Below, piece by piece: positions 1-10,300 of a stretch of DNA of 45,124 bases. The stretch lies in the NCBI GenBank assembly GCA_946479615.1, contig CAMLGR010000019.1:1-45124 (forward strand). The letters are read 5' to 3'. The notes beneath the pieces were generated by a model, which was not told the origin of the DNA, did no database searches, and saw only the letters and a program-made list of their open reading frames with translations. Origin of the DNA: an uncultured Bacteroidota bacterium. Lineage in GTDB: Bacteria > Bacteroidota > Bacteroidia > Chitinophagales > Chitinophagaceae. Positions within the stretch are counted from its first letter, which is position 1; each line of letters opens with the position of its first letter. The position numbers and the translations under genes were made by a program.

Positions 1-31
1 AGTCACAGAGACACAGAGGGACGCACAGAGG
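1..31. repeat. CAGAG-module repeat, cut by the window edge
   Basis: Three spaced CACAGAG units lie in 31 bp at the very left edge. They match the order and spacing of the modules at 34804-34832. The repeat overlaps the 3' coding end of the GH16 gene, so the last dozen or so codons come from repeat DNA. It probably continues outside the window. Confidence 0.6.
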
Positions 32-879
32 TTTTTGCTTTGCTTGTTTTTGATCAGTTCCACGGTTGATGCAGGCAGACCATTATAAGGTTCTTTGACC
101 CCGTTTATTTTTACCGGGTATGCGCCACCCAATGCAAAATTCAGGATCACGAATTTGGGTGTATCGAAGGCCCACTTTCCATAATGCTCAGCCATGGGGC
201 GCGTAACTCGGAACATCGGTATGCCATCATATTTAAAAAGAAGCGTGTCCGGTGTCCAATCCACTCCATATTCATGCCATTGCGTAACATCATTATTGCC
301 GGGCAGGTATAACCTGTTAACAAAAGGTGTTTCACCACTGTAACCAGGACCATGAACAGCAGCGCTTGCCCAATCCTTTTCTCCGACATATTCGAGTATG
401 TCGATCTCACCGGAATCGGGCCAACGGCCTTTTCCCAGCATCCACCAGGCAGGCCACAAGCCTGCTCCATCGGTCAGTTTGATCCGTGCTGTAGCAGAAC
501 CGTAGGTGAATTCAACTTTATCCCGTGTATCAATCCTTCCGGAAATGAAATCGAATTTCTTTCCTTCTTTGGTGGTAAAGCCGGGTGAAAAAACCGGTTG
601 TAATACCAATGCGCCGCCATGTGCGCCTTCTGCATCCTGAACAACAGAGATGGTAGCCGATGAATCGACATAAGCCTGCTGTTCATTATTAACCGTGCCA
701 CCGGTAATACGTACGTTCCATTTTGATTTGTCGAGTGAAGGAGATGAAAAGTCTTCAAAGAAAATAACTTCTCCCTCCTGCTTTGCGATTGCTTTCTTGG
801 AAGAGGAACATTGGGAAAATAATAGCAACCCGGCAATAGATGCCAGTGACAGCGCAACGATACGTGTATAATAATTCAT
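1..879 (-). CDS. GH16 family beta-glucanase lipoprotein, 3' end outside window
   Basis: The frame reads 293 codons from the ATG at 879 to the window edge without a stop. The N-terminus has a hydrophobic segment (about residues 6-22) ending LLFSQC, a loose lipobox with Cys24 as the likely lipidated residue. A GH16 (laminarinase/beta-glucanase) fold follows: the active-site motif is GEIDILE with E158 as nucleophile, D160 and E163 as acid/base, preceded by LWPAWWML, the usual substrate-cleft strand. It probably cuts internal beta-1,3 (or mixed) glucan bonds at the cell surface. It is the last visible gene of the leftward SusCD operon, 53 bp after the other GH16 gene. The 3' end is odd: after STVELIKNKQ, where this family normally finishes with a VDWVRV-type strand, the frame enters CAGAG repeat DNA and encodes a Cys/Ser/Leu-rich tail. 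The GH16 call is firm; whether the end is natural is open. Confidence 0.88.
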   Translation of the reverse strand, partial: MNYYTRIVALSLASIAGLLLFSQCSSSKKAIAKQEGEVIFFEDFSSPSLDKSKWNVRITGGTVNNEQQAYVDSSATISVVQDAEGAHGGALVLQPVFSPGFTTKEGKKFDFISGRIDTRDKVEFTYGSATARIKLTDGAGLWPAWWMLGKGRWPDSGEIDILEYVGEKDWASAAVHGPGYSGETPFVNRLYLPGNNDVTQWHEYGVDWTPDTLLFKYDGIPMFRVTRPMAEHYGKWAFDTPKFVILNFALGGAYPVKINGVKEPYNGLPASTVELIKNKQSKNLCASLCVSVT

Positions 880-932
880 AAATTGGTTAAGAATAAAAAA
901 TTGTATGATCTGAAAAAGAAATACTATAGTTG

Positions 933-2129
933 TTATTGATAAACTCTTATATAATCCACGATCAGCCACTGGGGAAATACGGTAGTTGCATCCGGTGCAC
1001 CGGGAAAGTTTCCTCCTACTGCCAGGTTGATGATGAAATAAAAGCTCTCGTTAAACGGATAATTATTACTGCCCAGGTCTGCTTTGGATATCGTAGTATA
1101 TAATACGTTATCGATATACCATTTTATTTCGTCCTGTTTCCATTCCATTGAGAACACATGAAACTTGTCGTTGAAACTATCGCCGCCTGGCAATGTATAA
1201 TTACGACTGATATAGGTGCTGTTGGGACCCGGGCCAAAATGCAATGTTCCCAATACTTTCGAAGGCTCGCTTCCCATCGCTTCCATCATATCGATCTCAC
1301 CGCTTTTCGGCCAGTCACCATACACATTATTCTCCGGCAATAACCAGAACGCCGGCCATATTCCTTTTCCTATGGGCAATATCGCGCGGATATCTATACG
1401 TCCCAGCTTGAAAGGCTTTTTACCTTTTGTATTGATCTTGGTTGATGTATAATTTTTGCCGCCAAATGTTTCCGCTTTTGCTTCGATGACCATTTTCCCA
1501 TCCTGGAAAAAAACATTGTTGGGAGGATTCGTGTAATATTCGAGCTCGTTATTTCCCCAGCCACATAAGGCGGGACATCCATCACCTGTTTCAGGCGACC
1601 ATATAGTATTGTCTAATGCAGCGCCATTGAATTCATCACTCCAGGTCAGCGCATAGCCGGGATAAGAAGTCGGGGCGTCGAAACCTGCATTATTAAAAGT
1701 GATCTTTGTATCATCATTCCGCAGCGTAACGCTGATGGTTCCTTTTAACAGGATCACATTGACGGGGTTCTCTACATGCACCTGGAATACTTCATCAGGC
1801 TCTTTCAGATCATCAGTAACAATATTGATAACTAATCTTTTTTCCAATTCATTTGGCTGGAAAGTGATCGTTTGATTGACAGCCGTAAAATCTTCCCCGC
1901 TTTTGGCTGTGCCATTGATGGTAGTACAGGTAAAACTCACTGCTTTGGACGAACTATGATCCAGTGTAAATTTTATCTCTACATTCCCCACTCCTGAATT
2001 CCCTTCCAGCACCGATATATCATCAAAGCTCATCTTCGGGGTGGCATCTGTACCCGAGTTGCTTTTTTTCCCGCAGCCACTCATCACAACAAGTAAAGGG
2101 ATAAGTTTAATAAGGTTCATAGTGTTCAT
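933..2129 (-). CDS. Calx-beta / GH16 beta-glucanase lipoprotein
   Basis: 398 residues. The signal peptide ends VVMSGC, giving a lipoprotein with Cys19. Residues about 32-140 look like a Calx-beta domain (VLEGNSG, GTAKSGEDF, FQPNE, PDEVFQVHVENP). Residues about 155-398 are GH16: WSDEFNG, then catalytic GEIDMME with E278 nucleophile, D280 and E283 acid/base, and the closing strand VDYIRVYQ at the C-terminus. Family knowledge predicts endo-beta-1,3- or beta-1,3/1,4-glucanase activity on the cell surface. It lies 42 bp after the VCBS gene and 53 bp before the second GH16 gene, in one leftward operon with SusC/SusD. Its intact C-terminus contrasts with the neighbouring GH16 copy. The start could be M1 or M4; both keep the signal peptide. 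Confidence 0.92.
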   Translation of the reverse strand: MNTMNLIKLIPLLVVMSGCGKKSNSGTDATPKMSFDDISVLEGNSGVGNVEIKFTLDHSSSKAVSFTCTTINGTAKSGEDFTAVNQTITFQPNELEKRLVINIVTDDLKEPDEVFQVHVENPVNVILLKGTISVTLRNDDTKITFNNAGFDAPTSYPGYALTWSDEFNGAALDNTIWSPETGDGCPALCGWGNNELEYYTNPPNNVFFQDGKMVIEAKAETFGGKNYTSTKINTKGKKPFKLGRIDIRAILPIGKGIWPAFWLLPENNVYGDWPKSGEIDMMEAMGSEPSKVLGTLHFGPGPNSTYISRNYTLPGGDSFNDKFHVFSMEWKQDEIKWYIDNVLYTTISKADLGSNNYPFNESFYFIINLAVGGNFPGAPDATTVFPQWLIVDYIRVYQ

Positions 2130-2171
2130 TTCTTAATAGTTTTCATGTTAGAATTATCCTGCGGAATTATA

Positions 2172-5100
2172 TTATTGTCTCACAAGGGTCTGCACCCAAT
2201 CATTATTTTTGGAAATAACGATCACAGATCCTTTGCGGCTTTTCACTTCCATCATATCTCTTACATCACCTTTGATACAAAGACCTGTTTGCTGACGGTT
2301 TACCGGAATAAAACCACCTTTTCCATCACCTTTCAATAAACTACCGAGACTGGCATCGCAACGCCCCTGTTGTACACGGAAAGGATAGAAATTACCGGCC
2401 AGCAGAATATCTTCTATTCCATCGCCATCATAGTCTTTATACAGCACTCCATCTACCGGGCTGAATTGTGTTTCTATGGGCAGCTTCTTTATTTCGAATA
2501 CGCCTTTGTTATTTACCAGCAAAGAAGTTTGCGTGTTGTAGATGTACAACTTCTTTGCTTTTGCTATCTGTTCCTTGGTTAATATGTTATCAATGGTAGC
2601 AGTGCCATAGCTGGCATAGCGGATAAATTTTTTGTTGAGAAACGGCAGCTGTCCTACCACTTCATCACGGGTGTTAAAAGGATAACTGGCATTCTGAATA
2701 TACCATGTCATTAGCGGATCGATCTTACCATTGTTATCGAAATCGCCCGCATAGGTTACCAACGGCTGGCTTTCGGAAGTTTTGAATTGGGTATTGCATC
2801 CCATATTTCCTACTATAAAATCAATGTCACCATCGTGATCGATATCGGCAGGCAGAATTTTACACCACCATCCATCTGTTCTCTGCAATCCTGATTGTGC
2901 CGATATATCTGACAGTTGCTTCCCTTTTTCATTATGAAATATTCTTATGGGCATCCATTCACCTGCCACTACCAGGTCTTTCCATCCATCTTTATCGATA
3001 TCGATCCATACAGCATCGGTGACCATGCCCGAACTAAATAAGGTATCACCTGTAAGTGCTTTTGTGATATCGGTGAAATGCAATTGGTGAGTAGCTTTAT
3101 CCACATCGTTCCGCAGGATCATATTACCTGCGCTAAGCGGGTAAAGACCAGGAATGGAACTGGCACCTACAAAAAGATCGATATCACCATCGTTATCGAA
3201 ATCACAGGGGATCACGCAACTTCCACTAAATACTTCAGCGGGCAGCGCATTCACATCTTTATGAAAACTCCCTTTCCCATCATTGACATAAAGTCTGTCC
3301 TGCAATTCAGGGCCAGGCATCAGCCATTCACTTCCGCCACTGGTCACATAGAGATCTGCGTCACCATCACCATCTGCATCAAAAAAAGCAGCGCCAATAT
3401 CTTCGTCGATAATATCGGCTTCCCAGGGTTGTGAAGCACTTATCCTGAATGTTCCATTCTCCTGTTGCAGATACAAGGAGCCGCGCTGACCGGCTGCTCC
3501 TCCAATAAAAATATCTTCCAAACCATCATTATTCACATCACCTTTTGCCATCTTGGGTCCCTGCTTCGACAGTTCATACGGCATGAGATATTCGCGTTTA
3601 AAATCTACATATTGATTTTCCTGCTGGTGAAAGTCGATGCCACTGGCATGGCTGATATCGGCAAACAAAGTCTTTACCGGTGCAGCGTTGTATATTTTAA
3701 CGGCGTTTTTCTTTGCTACAGTAATTGTTGTATTGATAGCAGGGTCGGTAACAATCGTAGCAGAATCAAGTGCCCAGATCACTTTTATCTCTTTAATACC
3801 TGTCTCTTTGCCCAATCCGAAATTCAATGTATAATCTACTGATGACTGATAACCCCTCACCGGGTACATCTCTTGCATCTGTTCATTCTTTGCAGTTACC
3901 ACAATTACTTTAGCACCGATACCAAATACATTTTTCTGATCCCCGCTAAGTTTTACCCGGATAAAATTATTTTTATCCATTGTACTGCTGTTATTCTTAT
4001 ATACAGATACCGGGTCATTATTATTACAAACGATCAGGTCGAGATCACCATCGTTATCAAGATCGGCATAGGTAGCCCCGCTACTGACCCCCTTTTCATC
4101 CAACCCCCAGTTCGTGCTTTCGTCGGCAAATGTCAGGTCGCCTTTATTGCGATACATATAATTACTGATCTTCGTCGAAGGCATTTTTTTCACGAGATCA
4201 TACAAAGGCATATTACTCGCATATCCTTTTGGAGTAGAAACATCGAGACCTTTTTCCGTAGCTTCCTTAATAGCTTCGGCCACCTCGTATTTCATAAAAT
4301 CCAGGTTGGTGGATTCACGGAGGTAACCATTGGTAACAAAAAGATCTTTTAATCCGTCATTATTAAAATCAGCAAAAAGTGATGCCCAGCTCCAATCTGT
4401 ATTGGAAACGCCGGATAGTTGTCCTATTTCACTAAATACCGGGAGGCTATCTTTAGTAAATCCCCTGTTTAACTGCAGCATATTGCGATTATTCTGGTGA
4501 CCATACCCGCTATCTACCATCAGGGTATATTTATCATACTCATCGGCGCCCTGCAATATTTTCTGGCGATAATTTGATTCGGGCAGCATATCCAGTGTAA
4601 CCACATCAGGTAACAGGTCATTATTAAAATCGGCAATATCAAGCCCCATCGTATTGCGGCTCATGTGTGCAAATACCTGCTGGCAAACTTCTTTAAATGT
4701 TCCGTCCTTTTTATTGAGATAGAGATAATCCTGTTCATGAAAATCGTTACTTACCAGGATATCAGGCCATCCATCTTCATTGATATCGCTGATAGCGATC
4801 CCTAATCCGAAATTGGCGCCTCCGCCAAATATGCCTGCTTCTGTACTTACATCGGTAAAATGTCCATTGTCGTTGCGATACAAGCGGTTCCCATATTGCG
4901 GGTGACGTAATGTGCGTAAGCGTCTTGTATTGAAAAAAGGTGAATAGAATTCATTGGCATGATTCAATAAAAACATATCGAGGTCTCCATCCCTGTCGTA
5001 ATCAAAGAATGCAGACTGGCTGGTATAGGTTCCGGGTGCATCCACCCCGTATTTAACGGCTTCCTCCGAGAAGGTAGGAATGCCCTCTTTATTATTTCCC

Positions 5101-5540
5101 TGGTTGATAAAAAGTTGTTTGGCCCTGTCATCGTCAGTTCCAAAACCCGAGTAGCAGACAAAGATGTCTAACAAACCATCTCCGTTAACATCTACCATAT
5201 TGGCACCGGTGCGCCAGGCGTTTTTACCGCCCACTCCTGCTGTTTCAGTTACATCTTCAAAATGAAAATCGCCCTTATTGATAAATAATTTCGAGGGCGT
5301 TTGATTTCCTGTAAAAAAAAGATCGGTCAGGCCATCGTTATTCACATCTCCGGCAGCCACACCGTTTCCATTATAATAATATTGATAAGTAAATACATTG
5401 TGTTCCTTATCTTCTATAATGGTATTGGTAAAATTGATCCCTGTTTCACCGGGTGACAGCTTTTGAAACAAGGTATTGTCTTTATGCCCGCAGGCAATTA
5501 CAGAGATCAACAATACCACTGATAATGATCGTTTCCACAT
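2172..5540 (-). CDS. VCBS/FG-GAP repeat lipoprotein with ASPIC/UnbV domain
   Basis: 1122 residues. A short signal peptide ends SVIAC (Cys17), so it is a likely lipoprotein. The rest is FG-GAP/VCBS propeller repeats in two blocks, with many calcium-type loops such as DVNNDGLTDLF, DYDRDGDLDMF, DLDNDGDLDLI and DFDNDGDIDLF. Between the blocks, at about 540-620, is an ASPIC/UnbV-type segment (RVKLSGDQKNVFGIGAKV, then RGYQSSVDYTLNFGLG). This is the CRTAC1-like architecture common directly after susD-type genes in Bacteroidota. The function is not established; glycan or protein binding at the surface is inference. It is separated from the SusD gene by 123 bp that include a stem-loop, so it may be expressed at a different level from SusCD. 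Confidence 0.88.
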   Translation of the reverse strand: MWKRSLSVVLLISVIACGHKDNTLFQKLSPGETGINFTNTIIEDKEHNVFTYQYYYNGNGVAAGDVNNDGLTDLFFTGNQTPSKLFINKGDFHFEDVTETAGVGGKNAWRTGANMVDVNGDGLLDIFVCYSGFGTDDDRAKQLFINQGNNKEGIPTFSEEAVKYGVDAPGTYTSQSAFFDYDRDGDLDMFLLNHANEFYSPFFNTRRLRTLRHPQYGNRLYRNDNGHFTDVSTEAGIFGGGANFGLGIAISDINEDGWPDILVSNDFHEQDYLYLNKKDGTFKEVCQQVFAHMSRNTMGLDIADFNNDLLPDVVTLDMLPESNYRQKILQGADEYDKYTLMVDSGYGHQNNRNMLQLNRGFTKDSLPVFSEIGQLSGVSNTDWSWASLFADFNNDGLKDLFVTNGYLRESTNLDFMKYEVAEAIKEATEKGLDVSTPKGYASNMPLYDLVKKMPSTKISNYMYRNKGDLTFADESTNWGLDEKGVSSGATYADLDNDGDLDLIVCNNNDPVSVYKNNSSTMDKNNFIRVKLSGDQKNVFGIGAKVIVVTAKNEQMQEMYPVRGYQSSVDYTLNFGLGKETGIKEIKVIWALDSATIVTDPAINTTITVAKKNAVKIYNAAPVKTLFADISHASGIDFHQQENQYVDFKREYLMPYELSKQGPKMAKGDVNNDGLEDIFIGGAAGQRGSLYLQQENGTFRISASQPWEADIIDEDIGAAFFDADGDGDADLYVTSGGSEWLMPGPELQDRLYVNDGKGSFHKDVNALPAEVFSGSCVIPCDFDNDGDIDLFVGASSIPGLYPLSAGNMILRNDVDKATHQLHFTDITKALTGDTLFSSGMVTDAVWIDIDKDGWKDLVVAGEWMPIRIFHNEKGKQLSDISAQSGLQRTDGWWCKILPADIDHDGDIDFIVGNMGCNTQFKTSESQPLVTYAGDFDNNGKIDPLMTWYIQNASYPFNTRDEVVGQLPFLNKKFIRYASYGTATIDNILTKEQIAKAKKLYIYNTQTSLLVNNKGVFEIKKLPIETQFSPVDGVLYKDYDGDGIEDILLAGNFYPFRVQQGRCDASLGSLLKGDGKGGFIPVNRQQTGLCIKGDVRDMMEVKSRKGSVIVISKNNDWVQTLVRQ

Positions 5541-5575
5541 GTTCTATGTAACGTTTAATTAATTCGGGAAGAAAG

Positions 5576-5605
5576 AATAACCCCGGCTGGAAAACCAGGG
5601 TTATT
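5576..5605 (-). promoter_or_regulatory. Stem-loop between susD-like gene and VCBS gene
   Basis: An imperfect hairpin: outer arms AATAACCC / GGTTATT and inner CTGG-AAAA-CCAG with a 3-nt bulge. On the leftward transcript it lies 58 nt after the SusD stop and is followed by a pyrimidine-rich stretch but not by a clean U-run. It may be a partial terminator or an mRNA-end stabiliser that sets SusCD above the downstream genes; that role is inference. Confidence 0.45.
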
Positions 5606-5663
5606 TAACGACTGCTTGCTTATATAACGATTTTTCTTCCCAGTCTTTTATTGTTAATACGAC

Positions 5664-7340
5664 TTAATTATAACCAGTGTTTTGAACCATCTTCGGGTTT
5701 TTATCCATTTCCGTTTGTGGTATCGGCATCAGGTTCTGGAATTCTTTGTAATCCCTGTCTTCCCATTTCGGATAACTATAGATATAATCGGATCCTACTT
5801 TGGCTATCTGCACCTTTCGGATCGGTTCTTTGAAATAGGTAGACCCTAACTTCCATCGTCGCACATCGAAGAACCGATGTTCTTCCAGCGACAATTCCAC
5901 ACGTCTTTCATTCCTGATACGATCACGTAAGGCTGATTGTGAAAGTCCTGTCAGTATCGCCGGCTGACCCGACCTGGCTCTTACCTGGTTGATAGCATCA
6001 TATACTGTTGCATCAGGACCGGTAGCTTCATTCTGTGCTTCGGCATAGTTGAGCAGGACTTCGGCATAACGGATAAAGATCCAGTCATTATCTGCATTAT
6101 TCGCTCCGTATTTGGATGTATCAACCATTTTCAACAAACCATATCCTGTTTTTGAGCTATCACCACGGGTGGTATTATTGGTATTACCGCCCCTGTATGT
6201 CTCGATGATAATTCCTTTTTTATAAACAGACCCCTGGTGAAGAACGGTTTTATCCAAACGGCTATCGCGGTTGTCGTAAGGATGCTGCGGATCATATCCT
6301 GATGTACCATCGGCAATAGCTTTACCATTTTTCATTTCATACGCATCGACCAGGTTTTGTGTAGGGCAATAGCCACCCCAGGCACCATCATCTGCATTCG
6401 GTACGCTCATATACCATTTGTTACGGGCGCCATCGCTTGGATTGATACTTGGATTCTGGAATTTACGCGCGAAGATCACTTCCTTGTTACCTAACTTTTC
6501 GATGAATAGTTTATAATAATCTGCAAACAACCCGTACTCACCAGAACCTGGAGGTGGGCCGAATGCCATGACAGCTTTAGCTGCTGCGGCTGCATTTGCC
6601 CAACGCTCCGTCGCATTTCCGGGGTTGTTCAATGGACTTGCATAATATAAAAGTATTCTTGCTTTAACTGATAAGGCAGCGACCTTGGTGGCACGTCCCA
6701 AATCGGCCGGGGGCATCACTACAGGTAAATTAGCAGCCGCTTCATCGCAATCCTTTACGATCTGTGTAACGCACTCATCATATGTATTCCGGGGAATGAT
6801 CGCTTCTTCAGGAGTACCCGCTACCAGGATGATAGGAACACCACCAAAACATTTCACGAGTTCTGAATAACAAAATGCACGGAGGAATTGCGCTTCTCCT
6901 TTCATACGTTTCTTCAAAGTAACATCACCAGGCACTTCATCGATCTTGGCGATAAATGAATTCGCCTTACGGATAACTGCATAGTTCTGTGTCCAGATAT
7001 CATCTGCATAGGCCCAGGTAGTAGGGATCACGCCGCCATTGATCCCCTGCGTGGAAGAAGCGGCATTATTGGCTTCTGCATCATCAGTCGCCATATCAAA
7101 TGCGCTCATACCTCTTGACCAGCCGGCATCACCGGGGTTCTGATCCCTTCGTGCAAACCCATTGGGCAGCGTACCATATATATTGGTCAAAAACCTGTTC
7201 GCAAATTGTATATCGGTAAATACTGTTGCATCTGATAAAGAGTTACTGGGATAAATATCCAGTAAATTCTTTTTACAAGAACCCGCTATCGTGGCAAGCA
7301 GCCATATCCCGACAACCCATTTGATTTTTCTTGTAAGCAT
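5664..7340 (-). CDS. susD-like: SusD/RagB family glycan-binding outer-membrane lipoprotein
   Basis: 558 residues from the preferred ATG at 7340; an ATG at 7373 would add 11 residues before the signal peptide. I chose 7340 because it gives a normal 22-residue lipoprotein signal (ending ATIAGSC) and has an A-rich leader. The mature start KKNLLDIYPSNSLSDATVFTD and the late motif WIFIRYAEVLLNYAEAQNEA are diagnostic of SusD/RagB, as is the C-terminal NERRVELSLEEHRFFDVRRWK. It should cap the SusC barrel on the cell surface and bind oligosaccharide before import. It follows SusC closely, as in most such pairs. The substrate cannot be read from the sequence; the flanking GH16 and GH55-like enzymes suggest beta-1,3-glucan. 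Confidence 0.95.
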   Translation of the reverse strand: MLTRKIKWVVGIWLLATIAGSCKKNLLDIYPSNSLSDATVFTDIQFANRFLTNIYGTLPNGFARRDQNPGDAGWSRGMSAFDMATDDAEANNAASSTQGINGGVIPTTWAYADDIWTQNYAVIRKANSFIAKIDEVPGDVTLKKRMKGEAQFLRAFCYSELVKCFGGVPIILVAGTPEEAIIPRNTYDECVTQIVKDCDEAAANLPVVMPPADLGRATKVAALSVKARILLYYASPLNNPGNATERWANAAAAAKAVMAFGPPPGSGEYGLFADYYKLFIEKLGNKEVIFARKFQNPSINPSDGARNKWYMSVPNADDGAWGGYCPTQNLVDAYEMKNGKAIADGTSGYDPQHPYDNRDSRLDKTVLHQGSVYKKGIIIETYRGGNTNNTTRGDSSKTGYGLLKMVDTSKYGANNADNDWIFIRYAEVLLNYAEAQNEATGPDATVYDAINQVRARSGQPAILTGLSQSALRDRIRNERRVELSLEEHRFFDVRRWKLGSTYFKEPIRKVQIAKVGSDYIYSYPKWEDRDYKEFQNLMPIPQTEMDKNPKMVQNTGYN

Positions 7341-7388
7341 ATATTCTTTTTTATTTTTAAATGAACTGTTCATGTTGGATAAAAGATT

Positions 7389-10300
7389 TTAGAACTGAAC
7401 GTTGACACCGAAATTATAGATCGCCTGAACAGGATAATACCAGCCCGTAGCATCCCTGATCTCAGGATCAACATTGTGCAGCTTGGTAAATGTGACCAGG
7501 TTCTGACCTGTCGCGAATACTCTCAATTGTGAAGCACCTATCTTTTGCAGGATAGAGGATTTGAAAGTATATGCCAGTTCTATATTCTTTAACCGCAGGT
7601 AAGAAGCATCTTTGATCCAGAAGCTGTTACCGCCGTTACCATAAGCCGGTCCACCGGGGATCTGGTAGTTATTGGTAGAGGCACTGGCATTGGTAGACAA
7701 ACGCGGATATTTTCCGTTTGGATTATCTGGCGTCCAGCGATCCAGCCATTCACTTGTTACACGGCCACCATTATAGAAGGCAAACCCTGCATTTTGTGTC
7801 AGTTGCTGATGTACGCTTGTTGCGCCCTGGAAGAAAAGATTCAATTCGATTCCCATAAAATTCACACCGCCTTCCAATCCATATACAACCTGGGGTGTTG
7901 GACCAGTAGTGAGGTATTGCCTGTCGTTATCATCGATCTTACCATCTTTATTGATGTCTTCATACATGATATCACCCAATCCGATAGGGAAAGCCGTTGT
8001 TTTTCCATATGCATTAAGTGTAGCCTGGTCCCGGATAATGCCGATGGCTTTATATCCATAATAAGAACCGATAGAATGACCGTTCACTTTAAATGCGTCC
8101 GGTACATTCGCAGCCTGCGCTGCGTAAATGATCTCGTTTTTTGCATAGGTAAAGTTTCCTCTTACATTATAAGAGAGCCTGGAAGAAAGCGCCTTGAAAT
8201 GGGAGAGCGTAAGCTCTACTCCTTTATTAGATACCTTGCCCAGGTTCTCTGCAGGAAGAGGACCGCCATAAGCAGCAGGTATTTCCGCAGCACGTGTAGC
8301 AAGGATATCATACCTGTTCTCATAGAAGAAGTCAAGTTCCATATTGATCAATCCTTTCAGGAAACGGGCTTCCAAACCAACATCTGTTTTGGTGGAAGTT
8401 TCCCAATGCACCAATGGGTTGGAAGCAGTAGGATTCAAACCAGGCAGGCTCGTTCCACCAAATGCATAAGAGTTGGATACGGAGTTGTACTGAGCGAGAT
8501 AATAAAAGCGATTGATACCGTTGATACCATCATTACCTAATTTACCCCATGACCCTTTCAGTTTCAGGTAATCAAGTTTGGAACCCAGGTTGAGGTTTTC
8601 AAAAAATTTCTCATTGGAGATCAACCAACCCGCAGAGAAAGCAGGGAAATAACCCTTTCTTACACTTGGTGCGAAGTTTTCTGATTCATCACGACGCAAA
8701 CTCGCCTGGAATAAATATTTATTATCATAGTCATAGTTCACACGGGCAGCAGCACTGCGTAAGGCAAACCTGTCCTTGCTTCCCGAGATCGTTTCTGTAA
8801 TAGACCCCGTTGTGCTGGTAGCGGGACCCTGGCTTAAGATATCAAAAGCAGAAAATTCATAGCCTGATCTTCCGGCAGCAAACTGGTTAACCGGTCTTTC
8901 CTGTTGCAGAAAAAGTACCAGCGCTGATATTCCATGTTTGCCAAAGCGGTTGCTATAATTGATATGCGCCTGCAATTCTGTTTGATATTCCTGGTAATAA
9001 GATTCACTCAGGCTTGGCGGGCTGTAGGCAGAACGGTCGTAATTGCCGGTGCTGAGATTCTTCGTATAAGTATATACGTTATCATTCCACACTTTACCAT
9101 AGTTCATCCTTTTATCAAAGGCAATAACTCCTTTCACCGACAATCCTTTTACCCATGGTATCTGTTGCTCCACTTGTAAATTAGTAAGGATCGTATTATT
9201 CTCTGTATTGTTATATCCTGCAGCCGGATCGATAGCCCTGAGTGTATTCACATAACCAGTCTGCGCATACCCGATGCCTTCATAATAAGCAGGGATCACC
9301 GGTGGGTTTCTTAATGTATGTTCGAAGATGCTGGAAATGCTGGTCGTTGGCGCTGTTCTTTTTTCCAGTCTGCCGGAGATATCCATAGATACCTTGGTTG
9401 TAGAGGTGACCTGCAGATCCAGGTTCAGTCTTACATTATATCTTTTATAGTTTAATGAACTATACAAACCATCCTGGTCGAAATAACCGATGGATGCAAA
9501 ATATTTTGCTTTATCTGTGCCTCCACTAAATGAAAGATTGTGTTGCATCTGCGGCGCCGTACCACCCATCACCAGCTTTTGCCAGTTGGTATTGGGATAA
9601 AGAGGATCATTACCCAAACGGAATTTTTCAATTTCTTCATTTGTGTAAGCAGGTGCAGAGGCTCCATCGTTATACAATGCTTCATTCAACAGGATCGCAT
9701 ATTCATAAGAACCGAGGTTATTATTCAGTTTGGTTACTTTCTGAAATCCATAATTAAATGAATAGCTCGCATTGATCTTTCCGGATTTTCCTCTCTTGGT
9801 AGTCACGAGTACTACACCATTGGCACCTCTTACCCCGAAGATGGCGGCAGAAGAAGCGTCTTTCAATACACTGATCGATTCCACTTCGTTCGCATCCAGT
9901 TGCGAGAAATCCCTGAATGAACGAACGATACCATCCACTACATATAAAGGATCGGTACTTCCTGCAAAAGTAGAAGCACCCCTGATATAGATCTGTGCAT
10001 TATCACGACCAGGCTCACCGGAACCTTGTTTGGTAATGATACCCGGTACACGGCCCTGCAAAGCATTACTAAGATCCGCTACCGGAGCTTGTACCAATGC
10101 TTTGGTACCAACCGTAGAGATCGCACCGGTTACATTGGCTCTGCGTTGCTGGCCATATCCTACTACAACCACATCGCTTAATGTGCTCGAAGAACTTTCT
10201 TCGAGGGAGAAATTGACTTCTCCTGAACTTTGCACCTGCAGTTCCTGTACCGTCATTCCTGCATAAGACACGGAAAGTACAGCACCGCCGGCTGGCAGTG

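Noticed and set aside
147..857. Two open frames on the minus strand (147-470 and 474-857)
   Set aside because: They are out of frame with the GH16 coding sequence, which runs 879 to 1 with an intact catalytic motif.
7794..8540. 248-codon open frame on the plus strand inside the SusC gene
   Set aside because: It is fully antisense to SusC, which has unmistakable domain structure; the translation has no recognisable features.
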